Below, piece by piece: positions 1 through 13,289 of a DNA stretch of 64,000 nt; the stretch's first letter is position 1; the number at the start of each line of letters is the position of its first letter. Below the pieces are notes generated by a model, which made no database searches, was not told the DNA's origin, and saw only the letters and a program-made list of their open reading frames with translations. The DNA comes from Pestalotiopsis fici W106-1 (Eukaryota > Ascomycota > Sordariomycetes > Amphisphaeriales > Sporocadaceae). Both the position numbers and the translations under genes were made by a program. The stretch is taken from positions 5,003,713-5,067,712 of the forward strand of contig NW_006917091.1 in assembly GCF_000516985.1 (NCBI RefSeq), read 5' to 3'.

Positions 1-1891
1 ACCATTGACGTTTTTGTTCAGGTCGCGATCCCCCCCTCCCCCCAAGCCGACGACTGAGGTGAGATTGAGCGCAGTGCCATTATTCAGCCCAGGAGAGTGG
101 AAATCACAACTGGGTAGGCTAGAAGCATCGTTACATACACCCTGCTGCTTCATTAAACGTTGGAGTATAAACAGGAAAGGCCCGCGCTTGGTAGCGTGAA
201 CTAGACAACCGGAACATGACCCGCGTAACTGAGTATTCACCTTTAGCAGCAGACCAAAGACAACGAATGGGATTACGCAAATGACCGACACGCTCGTGGC
301 TGGCAGAAAGCACAACCGAAAGGAGAAGCGGGCCTAATGGAAATTCCCAGGTATACGTATACTGTGTATTGTAGGAAGAATGAAAAGATGAAAGTCGGAT
401 ATCAAAACCCACAAATCTCTTTGGCCAAGACCACGAAGGACTGGAAAAAGAAACGAGTCCTGTCTGCCGGCTGTGAGGACTCCCGAGGAAGAGTGGCCCA
501 AACGGGGATTGAAGGGACCCATCCATCATATCATGATGCGGCCGCAACGAAGCATCTCAAGTTAAGACAGTATCGTACATTGCGCACCTGGTAAAGGATG
601 TCTTCGTGAGCTTTGCTGAATCCTTATGCGTTGCTCTGGGGTAGCATGTTTGTGTAATGCAGACCAACAGCGTATGCCAATCAAGACTGCCATACTGATC
701 TTTCCATTGTGCGCCCAAGATTTACGGGGACACTGCTTACACAAACTGTGCGTAATCATGTTTATTATCGCCGTCCATTCGTGAGTCTAAGACTTCTGTT
801 GTTGAAAACAGAATGAATGCTTAAGTTTCCGATGTGCCGGCAAGAAGCTTCTAGTCACACAAGGTGCCTTGATGACGGTTGAGCGCTCCAAGACAATCGC
901 TGCCAAAAGAGGGAAAAGGCTGAGGGTCGGTTGCGACATTGTGTTTCCATACACTCGGAATCGTCGATCAGCCTACCTGTACCTATGATACCTACCAATA
1001 TGTCACTGGCTTCTTGCATCTTGGCATCGCTAGAAAATAGTCTACCGTACGGGTTGAATGCGGGAAGCGAGGCAAGGTAGGAGATGAGGTACCTGGAAAT
1101 GAAGCCAGCTCTACCTCCGAGACCTCTCCGAAAAAAAGAAGAGACGGCCATCAGAAATCGGCCGATCGTCGAAAGCTCGGGACATACACTAGTAGTGTGA
1201 ACGACCCTTTTTGTGCACAGCTTTGGACATCAGGCGACCCGGCCCCTGGATATCCCCCGAGCCGCACGAAGGTGGGATATGTGCATACTGAATACAATAC
1301 GGAAGTAGTTGGTAAAAAAGCATCCAGAGGGTAGCATCGCCTGCCGCAATTTCTGGGGTTCTCCTTCTTCATTATGTCGTACCGGCGCACGGCACTTTCA
1401 TCACGATAGTAGTATTTTCTCTCTGCATGGCGATAGATAATGGTGGTTGTAGCCCAGGAGCTCAACGGCGACAAGATACCTAAAAGGGAGCCTCGTCCTG
1501 GATGGATGAGAACAACGTGTGTACCAGGCATGTAAGTGTGTGGGTGCGTAATGTTCAAAGAAGTTACTGTGTAGGTAGCGCACAGCAATGTCGGCTCATG
1601 GCTGCGTTCGATTGGCCGGGAGTACAAACAGCCAGATTGACTCCAGTTTAGGAAGCGTCGCTAGCGCCACTGGCCAGAGAGGTACCTGAGTTGTACTTCA
1701 GCGGGAAGAAGACGACGACGACTGTAAGCCAATGGCGCCCGTGGATGCAGGGGCACACTGTCACTGGCGCATAGGGAGGTACGCCAGACACGTGGCCGCT
1801 TGGACCAGAATGAGGTCTAATCAAAAGCTGAAACCCTGAACTTCCCAGCGATGCGAAGAAGCGAGTCGCAACTGAGCAGCGTGTATTGTGT

Positions 1892-1916
1892 ACACACGCA
1901 CGCACACACACACACA
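1892..1916. repeat. (CA)n microsatellite
   Basis: An imperfect CA dinucleotide run with two CG interruptions. A complementary (TG)n run lies about 120 bp downstream, so the two could pair as arms of a foldback. Confidence 0.9.
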
Positions 1917-2036
1917 GAGCCCGAACCGGCAATGTCCAATATATGGTTCTTGTCCTTGTCAATCCACCAGGTACAGTGCTTCAACTATCGATGTCTGCAT
2001 CATTACTATACGCTTGTGTCACCAGGTTGTCAAGAT

Positions 2037-2060
2037 TGTGTGTGTGTGTGTGTGTGTGTG
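2037..2060. repeat. (TG)n microsatellite
   Basis: Twelve uninterrupted TG units, complementary to the CA run at 1892-1916. Confidence 0.95.
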
Positions 2061-2153
2061 AGTATACGCAGCGGCAGACCAAGCCAGTGGTGATGCGGGT
2101 GCGAGCCTTCACGCCCCAATCGTGGAGATCCAATGCAGCATGCGATCTATATT

Positions 2154-2171
2154 CGTACCTTGCGAGGTACG
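2154..2171. repeat. Short perfect palindrome
   Basis: CGTACCT and its exact reverse complement AGGTACG flank a 4-base loop, giving a 7-bp stem. It contains the TACCT word that recurs in the spacers here. No T-run follows, and I assign no function. Confidence 0.6.
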
Positions 2172-4729
2172 CAGAAGTAGTCAGGTGTCGCCCGTCCACC
2201 ACAGAACTACCGACTCCAAAGAAAGGGTCTGTGTCTGCCCAAGGTAGCATTCACCTAACAGAGCGGGACCAGAATATGCGTATGCTTTGTAATATTGGCA
2301 AGCTTTGCGGAATATATGTATCAGTCGTACGCGTAGGGAGCTGCGAGGCGCTGCAGCAGGGTCGAGCTCCCCCGAAATAGCACTTGCCAGTCAGTAGAAT
2401 AGAGGATGGGAGGGAGCAGGAGGCGATCCAGAGATAATGAGTGTGCATGACGATCCGCAAACGTTTGGTGTTGTCCTCGGGTGATTTTCTTCGAAGTTTT
2501 CGTGCCGCACATTGACCTCCGCCCAGTCAGCAGTATTTTTCTCTTTCTCTTCGTGTTCTATACATGGCGGTAGTGTGCAAGCGAGGCTTTCCTGGCAGTC
2601 AGCATGGGCCACACCAAGTTGTGCAGTCCTATTTGCAATAGGTTTACAATCGTATGCATAAGATAGCCCATAGAATAAAGGCCAGGAACAATTCCTCTGC
2701 TTCTCGAGATACGAGTGATACCGACCTTGGCTGAGGTCAAGTCGCTTAAGAGTCGACCTGGGAAAGTGCGCCGTAAGCTGCTGTCAGCCTTTCGGTATGG
2801 TCGGGTGGTGTGCCTTGATCCTTCAGCGTACACGAGTCAGCCGTGACTCTCCTCAGGCGAGGGAGACGATGCGTAGATACTGGCCTAGCAGCAGTGCCAG
2901 TGGACAGTATACCGGCAGCCGTCGGATGAGATGACTCCAGCTCCGACGAGATACCAGGGAGGTCAATGTAGGCTCTACTGTGTACACACTGCTGTGCATA
3001 AGGTATGTAGGTGTGTTGCGAAGTCAGCGGTTGCCGAGATTCGACTCTCGGGTCCGACAGTAATGTAGTGTTAGGGGGGAAGCACAACAAGCTTAGTGAG
3101 GGTGAATAATGTGTCACCCAGCCATCAGTCAGCACTGAGTAGAGCAGTGAGAACTGAGCAGTGAACAGGGCAGGCAGCTCCGATGGAAACCCTCGTCAGG
3201 CCGCCTGCCCGGGCCCAGGGGTCGCGGCCGCTGCCGTTGCAGGGGCGCATTTGGAGAAAACTCATATGAGAGACTCTGCGCTAAAACAAAGATTCCTGTC
3301 TGTCGGGTCCCACTAAGCACTCGGATAGGCTGGAATCTCTGGATGAGAACGCTCCGGAGTCGTTTGTCAACCAATCGTAGCCCCCACCGAACGAGGCGCA
3401 GGTTCAAGAGACAAATTTAAGTCAATTTTTGACGGCAGGGTTTCTACTGTGGTATCTCCCTCTCTCTCTTTTTTTCTCTGTCCTTTTTCTCTGCTAGGGT
3501 AATATATTGCAGAAACAGCAGCGGGTTTTACATACACTCATGGTTATGTCATCTCGAGCTTGCATACACGCTATCGGGGGCACATATGCCGTCTCCAGCT
3601 GCACCTCAGGCATTGGCCACCAAAGACAGATAAATGACTTTGTGCTGCTTCCGAATCTAACCCGTGCTTGCACCATTCGCAACTGTACCCTCAATGAGGA
3701 AATAGACTCGCAGCCTAGATCTCCCACAGGATCATGATCCTCCAAGCATGGGGAAAAAACGTGTTAAGCCTGTCAGCCTGCAGGATTTCTAGGAACAAGC
3801 AGGCGCCCACAACCGCTCGAGGCTGAACATGTCGGACGGCGGGAACTGAGCGATCGCCAGCAACAATTCTCCGAGTTGAATGTCGTTGATCATTTCTACC
3901 ACTGATGGAGAGTCCAGAGCTCACCGGAAAGATAGTCCCTAGCTTCCTAGTCCCGGCATCAGTCCAGAAGCTGATGATCATTGCTCAGTTTCCATCGTGT
4001 CGGGAGCAGTACGTAGCGGACCATGCTAGCTCTCTCGTAGGTATGTACTCTCTGGATCCCACACACTACCTAGGTCATTGCCTACTGGATCCAGGCCCTT
4101 GGTCACATATCTCCGTGGTGGTGGTGAGCCGGAAGCTCGAATAGTGTTTATTGCCCGAGGCATCTTGCAGCGAGCCATTCGTATTCTTCTAATTGTCCCG
4201 AGTGCCCGCAGCATGATCTGTGGCCGCGCGCGCTTCCGCAGGAGAAAAACACTCAGATCAGACTCGGGCTGGCGGGTTGGGTTGACCAAAGTCGATCACC
4301 GACGGTCTCAAAACATGATCAAAACGGTAAAGGTTCTCTACACGAATGTACAGCAGTTCAGCGCTTGAGCTCAAGCGGCCTCTCCCTCCCCCCCCTGATG
4401 ACGCGTTTGTTATGAGTGGCCCGCACCCATTGCATTTGGCGCCGGTGTTCTGGCCGGATCGACACTGGTCGCTGCGGCCCCACACGACGGCGGAAACAAG
4501 GTTATCCGAACAGTTGGGCGAATGACTGATGACTGCTGATCCAGTGGACGGGATGAGGAGCGCAGAAACAAACTTTCAGCTTGGACACCCGCCTACACCT
4601 CTGCTTTCGGCCACTGCAGGTTCTAGAGCTGCCTATTCGAGATTCTGATGGGATTCGCATCTGGGAACAAGTCCGTCGCACCGGGAGTATTGTCGCATCC
4701 GCCGACACCATTGTCTGCTTCTTCGTAGT

Positions 4730-4829
4730 NNNNNNNNNNNNNNNNNNNNNNNNNNNNNNNNNNNNNNNNNNNNNNNNNNNNNNNNNNNNNNNNNNNNNNN
4801 NNNNNNNNNNNNNNNNNNNNNNNNNNNNN
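4730..4829. other. Scaffold gap (100 N)
   Basis: Exactly 100 consecutive N, the usual placeholder for a gap of unknown length between contigs. Frames reading across it (for example 4581-5132 +) are artefacts. Sequence on the two sides may not be adjacent in the genome. Confidence 0.99.
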
Positions 4830-7800
4830 GCCCCCGATGCGACCCTCCACCCCGTGCACTACGCTTACTGTAGTACTGATACCAGAGCTGCCGTCGCCAT
4901 TTCCCGCTGTAACCCCAAATTACCTGAACGAACGGGTTATATGCCATATTTTATGAAAATCACCCATGCCATGTGGGATTTTCCAGAACATGATGTTTCT
5001 GCCACTCGCGTCATATCTGCTCTCGGCGTACCAGATAAGTTGTTATCTGTGTATGTGCATCATTTTCCATGCTCTGGTTCCGATGGTGCCATGTCATTTA
5101 TCAAAGACAGATCTGAACCGAGGCATGATTGATCAATCCTCTTGGAGCAGCAGCTCGTGCAAGGCATCGCCCATAAGCTGCATCGTTGACCAGGGTGTCT
5201 TGCTGAGTCCCCCTCGGTGAGATGGCCAGCTGCAAAATGGCAGCGCCGTGTGTTTCTTCAGTATCCCATTATGCCCACAACGGCTGTCAGCTGCACCTGC
5301 GTTGTGGAACTGAATGCTTTGTTCACTGCTCAATGCGTGTCATTCGGTGACATTGAAATCCTAATATGGACTGTCCAGGAAACAGCCGGAGCTTGGCGGC
5401 TGCGGAGGGTAGAGTCGTCGAGCACTCACAAACTTATCATGAGTATGAATCAAGACGTGGCGTTCTCCCAATGCCACCCTACCTCAGAGAAATATGACCG
5501 ACACGGCGCGGGCTGGCTGCAGGTTGCGGGTCGCTGGGGGGGTTGGAATTTCATATCCACCAATAGCCTCGGCTGACAGGCGAATTTGGGGCCACGGTCC
5601 CCAGGTGTGTGGACGCCAGAAATAGCAGAATGTAAGGTATCCCTTGGCAGCTGGTGCAACGCAGTATACCCCACGGGTTGGAAATCAAGTCCGTTTCCTA
5701 TTTTCCCCATCAGCTTACGCTGCTTGGCGATTAGACCTCGCTGCAAAAGCCTCGTCGGGGGGAGGGGGCAAGAAACAAGAAGGGCTGCAGGTGCAGACAG
5801 CTTTTGGGCCGTGGAGCAAGTCAACGAGGTGGTTGCTGGATTCGTAGCTTTCAAGCTGCAGCAGTATCTAATGAAAGCCCTGTGCCGGAAACAATTTTTG
5901 GTGTGTTCTAAATACTTTCAACGTTGGTAATATGCCAAGCAGGCTGACTGGGAGCGCGCCAGACTCGGAACCGAAGTGGGCACGAATATAGTGTGCACCT
6001 GTGGTGTGGATGGCCCAACTGTGTACTACTACTACCTAGTGGAATGAGGTGAAAATAGGGTTTGTGCGTTGCAATCAATCAGTTAGATCTTGCAGCGATT
6101 TAATATAGTACCCGGGCTTCAGATCCTTGAGAGAGGGAGGAAAGAAAAAAAAAAAAAAAAGGCTCTGGAGCCGGCCACGTTTTTCAGCGTTGGCTCCTTC
6201 CTTTCCAGCAGTTAGTTGGCGCATAATAGAATCTACTATACCGGCGTTGCAGCTACCACCTCACTTAGGTGAATAGGCTTACCGGACACTTGGGATTATC
6301 TTTGTTCAGAATGTTCAATGCGCCCACGTGCGATAATAGCAAGCCAGAAATAGGCTGGGATCCTAAAGCGATCTCCGGGCTTCCCTCCAAGCTCCAGGAA
6401 CATAGGTCGGACGGCAACTCTACCGACCGGCCTTGAAGTCCAAATCCGGTTCTTCGGCCGTGGTCGAACGATCATGGGTCGGACAGGGCTGTCCCGGTCC
6501 TGTGGGTGCCGCATGTTACCCAGCAATTTTACCATGGCTCTTTGTTGCTGCACGGTTGACGACTGGGGCGAAACCAACCCGGTGGAAGCGATGCGAATAC
6601 TATGTATGGAAGCAATGTGCGTAGGTACATGGAAATTTTACATGGTGCGCCCTCTTCTAATAAGCAGGTACTCGGCTGGCGCCTACAGGGTGATGATATG
6701 GATATCATCTTTGTCATCGGCGTCGCTTGTCGCCGAAAGGCCGCTGGTTCTCATCGACCACACAAAAGGCTGTTGTATTACCACACTCGGACAGGTCTTG
6801 CCGGAATGGCACAGTTCTTCCACGAGTCAAGACGATATATCATTGAAGCAGGTAGGCATTGCTACCGTAGCAGCGTATGCCGCTTGTCTTCCGCACGGCC
6901 ATTGGCCCAGGTGAGCTTTCGATCAGGACCAGGACGGATCTTCCATGTTTCTCTGCGGTGCTTAGGACGTTCGCGAATGCTGCCGACCAGCACGGCACGG
7001 CTTGCGTCAAGGGTATCTGCCATTTGATCCGGCCGCGCTGGTGGTAGCGCAACTAGGATAGCGTGCGTAGGTCGAGAGGGTGAGGGTCCAATGCAAAAAG
7101 GCATTCAAGGGTGAAAGGGTGCGAGTACCTTGTAATCGACAACTGCTGCCTCACTACCTATTAGTATGCAAGTATCCTTGCGAGGAACCTGATACGAAAA
7201 CGATCAATGCTTGCGCGACCGCAGCTGCAGGAAGAGTTGAGAAATAAACGTGTATGGGACCTGACGACAAGACGGGGAGATTCGGCTCTGCTGGGCCATT
7301 GTAAGAAGCTTGGCCACACGGGCAGCACTTCTGTTGGTTGGAGCCTATCTGAGCTTTCCGACCCCAAAGCAAGCAAGAAAGCCAGCAGCCAGTCAGCCGC
7401 CAGCCAGGCAGGGAAGTCGGGTTTAACTGCTGCCGCCTTGACCTGCAGTAGGTCGATGCAGAAGAGGATTCCTCGATCGGGCTTGGCTCATCTGCACCTT
7501 TAACAAAAGGATAGGATGAGAAGCAAAATTGGGCAGTCTTTGTACAGAAAAGGGCATTCGCGACTGGACAGGAGAATTGAGGTCAAGATGATGTGGATTG
7601 TGTCGAGCGATTCTCAGCCCCGAGGCGTCTTTAGCGTAGCACCTTGCGCAGCCCGCGTCAGGGGCAGGAGCCGCCCAAACCTTCTACACAGATTGTACCT
7701 ACCGTAGTATATGACCATAGACGATGTTTATGTCTAGAAGTACATTTCCTGGTACATCAGTCGAGTCGGTCAGTCTGATTAAAGTAGTACATCAATACGT

Positions 7801-9300
7801 GGAACCAATGGTGACGGCAATTGGCAGGATCACCGTGAGATCCCGTCGTCCAGAGAACATTATTTGCGAGGCGTGCAAGTCTGCAATCAACATTTGTTAT
7901 AACTCAACGATCGGCCTTCACACCCAGCATTTGAAATCAAAGATACTATCATCGGCGCTCTGGTGCTATCATGTTGCTGGCTGAACAGGCCAACATACGG
8001 AAGAATGTGCACTTGCCAATATACTATAGAGTATTAGTATGCGGGGATGCTTATACACCAATATATAGATACGAGCATTTTATACCAGCAACCTTGCATA
8101 TCTATAGTGACTGCATGCTCTCTTTGGTGGCAATACAGGGCTCAGCTCTGGTAGTGAAGAAAAGAAACGTTTTCTAGATCTCCCGGTTTGATCTTGCGTC
8201 AAGATCACCAACCGTCATGACAGGTGACCCTGCATTTCGTTCAACTTCACGGCACGACATGCATGTTCTGCGTTCCTGGACGGCCTGGTCTGTCTGCTAT
8301 ACCTGGCCGTCTGCAACATTTTCAACAAGGGCGGCCAGCGAGAATCAGCAAAGGACCAAGGGCTGTCTCTAGTGACACAGAGGGATGGATGCGTCGATCA
8401 AGGAAAGAGAAGGAAAGAAACCGCCATGGCTTTCCTGCCGGCTCCCTCGTGAAGCCAGGTCTCTTGCTTTCTTTTTCTCGGCAACGCCAGCTGAGAAGTT
8501 GAAGCTGAGGTTACGCACACCTGAACCCCCAAGGGCGCACAGCATACAGGACATGACAGGACAGGACAGACACAGACCCCACGATAACTCGATTTCGCTC
8601 GCCGTGCACCTGAGGGGCCAAGATGGGTACATTGTACAGTGTACAGAGTACAGCAAGTAGAGTCGAGAGGAGAGAGACACCGGGGGTTAGGTAGCGAACC
8701 TTTTTTTTTTTGGTCCCCCTCTTGTCCCTCCCCTTCCCTTGGGCGCCGCTTGCCCGCCCATCGTGGCACCCTCGTAGATCCACTACATGACCCAGCCAAG
8801 CCAGCTAGGTTGGAAGTTTGGGGCAAGCAGAGGGAAACACTGGTATCGTGGCCAATGGGCAAGAGAAACTCCGCAATACAGTGAGTGTAATCGCCGTACA
8901 CATGGCCATCCTGGAAGAAAAAAATTACATCGTTACCGCTCATTTAGAGCAGCGATTGGCGATGCATTCTGTCAATCGCTGCTCATCGTACTTCAGCACT
9001 GGTGGATCAAAGGTTTTCTTCTTCTTTGCTGCTCTACGGTGACGCGACACGTCCAGAGGCTCGTAACATGATGTATGTGGCCCTCTTTTCAACCGGGTGA
9101 GATTTGCCGACATCAGCGACACGGGACAGAAAGGTTTTTTTTCTTTTCTTTCTTTCTTCTAAAGCACAGCACTCACTGGTGTATGTTCGTATGTAGGTAG
9201 ACGCGCAGCTACGTGACCAGGTACGTACTACACACACCTGTATATGTAATATGCAGGTAGGTAGATAGGTAGGCAGGCAGGCAAGGAAGTAAAAGTATGA

Positions 9301-9322
9301 TGTGTGTGTGTGTGTGTGTGTG
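9301..9322. repeat. (TG)n microsatellite
   Basis: Eleven TG units just after a GGTA/GGCA-type tetranucleotide stretch at about 9255-9290. The whole 9.23-9.33 kb block is low-complexity. Confidence 0.95.
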
Positions 9323-9899
9323 GACACAAATGAAGAGACATACATGAACAGAAGCGATAGGATGCTTTCGCGAGCCTTGCAGCCATGACTGAACCGCCTG
9401 AACCGCCGCAACTTAGGAGTTTTTCTCTCTCTCTTCCTTTTTGTGTGCGTATCGGTCGGTAGAGGTGTGTATGTGCGTGTGCTTGTGTGATGTCTTTCAG
9501 CTTCATCGTCGTGCAGGGGCCAATTCCCCCTTCCCCTCCCAAAAGTGAGCGCTGAAGCAGGACAATGTCAGCGCATTGTTTCTGACTGTACTACTTCGTA
9601 TGTTATGATTTAAGTAAATATAGGTCAATGCAGATATGATTGATGCTCTTTTCTTAGTGTTGTGTCTACATTGAGGTGTATCTATTCGTAGATTATGTAC
9701 GATCTATTACGGATATTGGCAACATACCTATCTAGGTTACCTACATTACCTACCAGACGCAGCCGGTCAACTTGAAAGATGAGATGAACCCCGCGAGTAC
9801 CAAACCGTCTAGCGAACCGCCCCCCTTACCGAAGTTGGGAATGTCTAGTACACTCAATGTAAGGTAGGTACCGGTGGCCATGTTTAGCGCGCACTTTTG

Positions 9900-11335
9900 A
9901 CATGAAGTGCGGAGCGCCGGAGGGGTGTTGTCACTTTCCGCGAACACTGGGGCCCTTCAAGTTCACTCATTAGGTTTCTCCTCTGTGCTGGGCCCTGGTG
10001 TCGTTCGTTGTCGTAGCCGCTTTGGCTTTTTTCTCCCCTCTCTCTGTGTCTCCCCTTACCTGAGTGGCCCCCCTCCTCTCTGCTGCAAGGGTCAACCGTC
10101 TTAACCAATTTCGCTCAGGGCACACTGCTAATCTGTGCTGGGGCCCATCTGCACCCAATCTCCCAGCTCCCGCCCGGGTACCGCTAAGGTACATCCATCT
10201 AGTACACTACTTCCTGTCGGTTCTTGGGCTCTTGTCTCTAGATTTCTTCTCTCTCCAGTCTCTGCAGCATCCACCCTACACTTACCTTACCTGAAGACCC
10301 CTGTATGTTCTCTGCCTTAGTACCTCTCTAGGTACCCTACAGCACACCGGACAGCGCAAGCACCACCAAAAAACCACCAGCACAGAGACTTGCGTGCACC
10401 CTTGGCACAGTCCAGCCTAGTCCAATTCACTACCTACCCAGTCCACTTGGGGTGTACCTTGGGTGGCTTACCCTGGCACAAGGCCAACCCAGAAAGAGAT
10501 TCTCTCATCACTCTTTTCGTCAACGAGGTTGCGCACAAAAAATCCCTGGAGGTTTCCTTCCCTTCCCCCCCCCCCCCCCCGGGTCGTCAATCTTCCCACG
10601 CCCAGCTTCGGGTTCACCAACAGGGGTCACCCTCGCCCGCCTTTTTTTTCTGCTTGCGCTGCTGTCCAGCGGCTCCCTTGCTGTCTTTCTCGATCCAGGA
10701 CGGGCGGCCCACATACTGCTGGCTACGTCCGACTAACTTAGTACTTCTCTACACGTCCACCCCCCTCTTCCTTCCGTTTCCTCTCTCGCGCTCCTTGTGT
10801 TGTTTTTTTGAAACATCCCGACTTTAGCTGTCTCTACTCGAGATCAAGAGTCTACGGCTCGCTCCTAAGTGAGGTCTGTCTCACCTACGCTTGGTAACAG
10901 TGCCCTCAGCATCATCTCATCTCTTATACCGGCTTTGCCTCCTCTCGAACGGTTGACGGCCGCGCAACTCTTCTCACGCCCTCCTGCAGTATCAACAGGC
11001 ACTGCCGCCGACACGCTCTTTACAGACGTCTTTCTGTCTTTATTTGGTTTATTTTGCTGGATCCTTACGCCGCCGACTACAGTCATTCTTTACGACAATA
11101 TCTCACACCATTCGCTTTCGCTGTACAGAAAGATAATTTTTGGAGGGTATACGCCCATCCACGCCCGGATCCCATTCGCCAACACGACTTGGCTTAGACA
11201 AAACCGAAACAACCCAACAATCGCTTTGCGCTGCATTTGCTAAGCTTTGTTTCTAATCATCGCCTGAGTCGGTTTTCCACTCCATATACTTTGAAATTTT
11301 TGCAGCGCCTTTATCTTGGTTAGCGACATCTCAAG
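9900..11335 (+). promoter_or_regulatory. Pyrimidine-rich leader/promoter of homeobox gene
   Basis: The plus strand is strongly CT-rich over about 1.4 kb, including a run of 16 C at 10565-10580 and many CTCTCT, CCTTCC and TTTCT blocks, ending just before the homeobox ATG. CT-rich tracts near transcription starts are common in filamentous fungi, and developmental regulators often have long leaders with upstream ORFs. The transcription start, upstream ORFs and leader introns cannot be fixed from sequence alone. Confidence 0.45.
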
Positions 11336-13289
11336 ATGGATATCCCGTACTGCGGTCCGTCAGGCTTCCCTGTCTTTGGTTTCGGACCTGGACAGGGATC
11401 TGCTATGCATTACCAGGACGGCCAGTACACTGTGTACCCCAGCTTCCCTAATCTGCAGTACATGTATGCCGCGCAACAACAGCCAAATGATTATCCTACC
11501 GACCGCAACGCCCTCGGCGACGGCAAGGCTGAATCCAAACCGAGGCTATCCAAGGATGAAGTTGAGAGATTGGAAAAGATTTTCCAGGAAAACCCAAAGC
11601 CATCCAGCTCGGTCAAGGCACAACTTGCCGAGGAACTTGGACTGGAGCGTCCCAGAATCAATGTACTTAGTCCCAACTCCCCTATGTCTCACCTGTTACT
11701 AATACCTTTGGCAGAACTGGTTTCAGAACAGGAGGGCCAAGGCAAAGCAGGAAAGGAAGCAAGAGGAGTACGAAGCGCGCCGCGCTGCAGAAAATGGCGA
11801 TTCGGAGTCTAGGTCGCCAATTACAGAAACCTCGAGTGGCGTAGCAGAGCTATTCGATCAAGAAGACCATGAGCGGGCGAAGCCTTCTTCGGCACCGTTT
11901 CCCAATTTGGATGCAACCACAAACTCCACACCGTCTGTGGACAATGAGGACGATGGCGAGGACGACGTCGCCAGTCACTCTGAACAGTTTGGCTCGCCTT
12001 ATGCGGCCCACTCAACAACCTCTCACCTGGAAAGCGCAGCAGGCGAGCTGCAGTCTCCGCTCTCGGTGAGCCTGCCACCGTCAGAGAATGTCGGTTTCTC
12101 TTACCCGCATGTCAACCAGGCATTCGGTGCTGCGGAAGCCATGCAAAACTATGCGTCCTTCAGTCTACAAGACGGTCAGCAGGCCAAAGACCTCAGCCTC
12201 AACCACGGCGTAGAGAATGTTGAGCACGGTCTACCTTCTCCAGAGGAAAACATTGTGGATACTCAGTATCAGAGCAATCAATACCTCGAGTTGGTTGGAC
12301 CCAGCTATCCACCCTCGGCCTTGCCATATTATCAATCTCATCCCATTATGGAGGACGAAGTCAAGCAGGACCATGAAACAGAGGAGCAGGATGGTTTCGC
12401 TGGCACATTCCACTCTGAGCATGTTGGCATGTCACTTCCCCAAGATGGCTCGACTATTGGCAATTCCTTCAAGGCACCTCCGCCTCCAGCCAACATTGCA
12501 TCGCGCCGAAACATTCCGAGGCCAGCTGCCCTGACTGTTGCGACCCCACGCAGTCGTTCCTATAACCTGGGACCCAAGACGGGAATGGACAATTACAGAC
12601 GAGCAGACCCTACCAGTCCTGCTACAGCCATGCGCAGAATCGCCTCGGCTGGTGGAAATATGGCTGGGAGAATCCAGAAACAGGCCACTGGGCCGCGATC
12701 CCCTCTGTTCCTGAACCGCAACACGGAAGCATACCTGCAGTTTAGGTCACCGGTCTTCAATGCGGCATTCACCGGCGCCACTCCGCCAACGCCCATGACA
12801 CCGGCTATCATGAGCCAGGGTAGACGCGAGCCAGCTGTATCTTCCACCTGTTCTGACGACGATTCTTTCATGCTTGGCCACGGCATGGACTCCCTGAAGA
12901 CTCCCCCGGAGACGCCTGGCGTCATGGGTGTCCTTGGTACCGCCTTTAACCATCATGCCTTCAACACTGGCATGGACTTTGCTGCTGAGCAGCCGCTATT
13001 GACACCCGGCTTGCCATCAGAAATGCCCGATCTTAGCATGCGACACATGCCAAGCTACGTGGAGATGGGTGATGCCAGCCTCCCCACGACACCGCTGTAC
13101 CCCAACATGATGTCTTCGATGGCACAAGACCCAAACAGTCTTGTCGCTGCGGTATCGGGGAATGCCCAGTTCGACTGGGACGCGAATGAATCTATCAATT
13201 CGTCGAGATCCTCTCCGGGTCAGCCAAGGTCCCGACAGATTCAGTTCACTCCCAACATGACACCCCAGGACTATAACACTGTCCCATAG
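11336..13289 (+). CDS. Homeobox transcription factor
   Basis: Predicted nuclear DNA-binding regulator. Two exons, 11336-11662 and 11715-13289, joined across a 52-bp intron (GTACTT...GGCAG), give 633 residues. The join restores the recognition helix: RPRIN from exon 1 followed by NWFQNRRAKAKQ from exon 2, the diagnostic WFQNRR homeodomain signature. The homeodomain spans about residues 66-124, beginning KPRLSKDEVERLEKIF. The rest is low-complexity: an acidic DNEDDGEDD stretch, then Ser/Pro/Thr-rich sequence with SP and TP sites typical of phosphorylated regulators. Homeobox factors of this type control conidiation, hyphal growth or fruiting in filamentous ascomycetes, but I cannot say which numbered paralogue this is. 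Start chosen because it is the first ATG, just upstream of the homeodomain frame. The family call is firm; the target process is inferred. Confidence 0.93.

Larger units (their letters stand above)
1..11335. other. Long gene-free region upstream of the homeobox gene
   Basis: About 11.3 kb in which I could support no protein gene on either strand. Open frames are short, overlap on both strands and show no recognisable domain. The tract holds (CA)n and (TG)n runs, a 16-A run at 6145-6160, a scaffold gap, a short palindrome near 2.15 kb and recurring TACCTA/GGTAGG words. From about 9.9 kb to the homeobox start the plus strand becomes pyrimidine-rich, as expected for a fungal promoter or long 5' leader. 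Non-coding RNAs, leader introns or decayed elements could be present but cannot be shown by eye. Confidence 0.6.

Noticed and set aside
3020..3070. T-arm-like hairpin CCGAG-attcgact-CTCGG
   Set aside because: No matching A-box or acceptor stem upstream, so not a tRNA.
4581..5132. 183-codon frame across the N gap
   Set aside because: About a third of it is N; the frame is an artefact of the placeholder.
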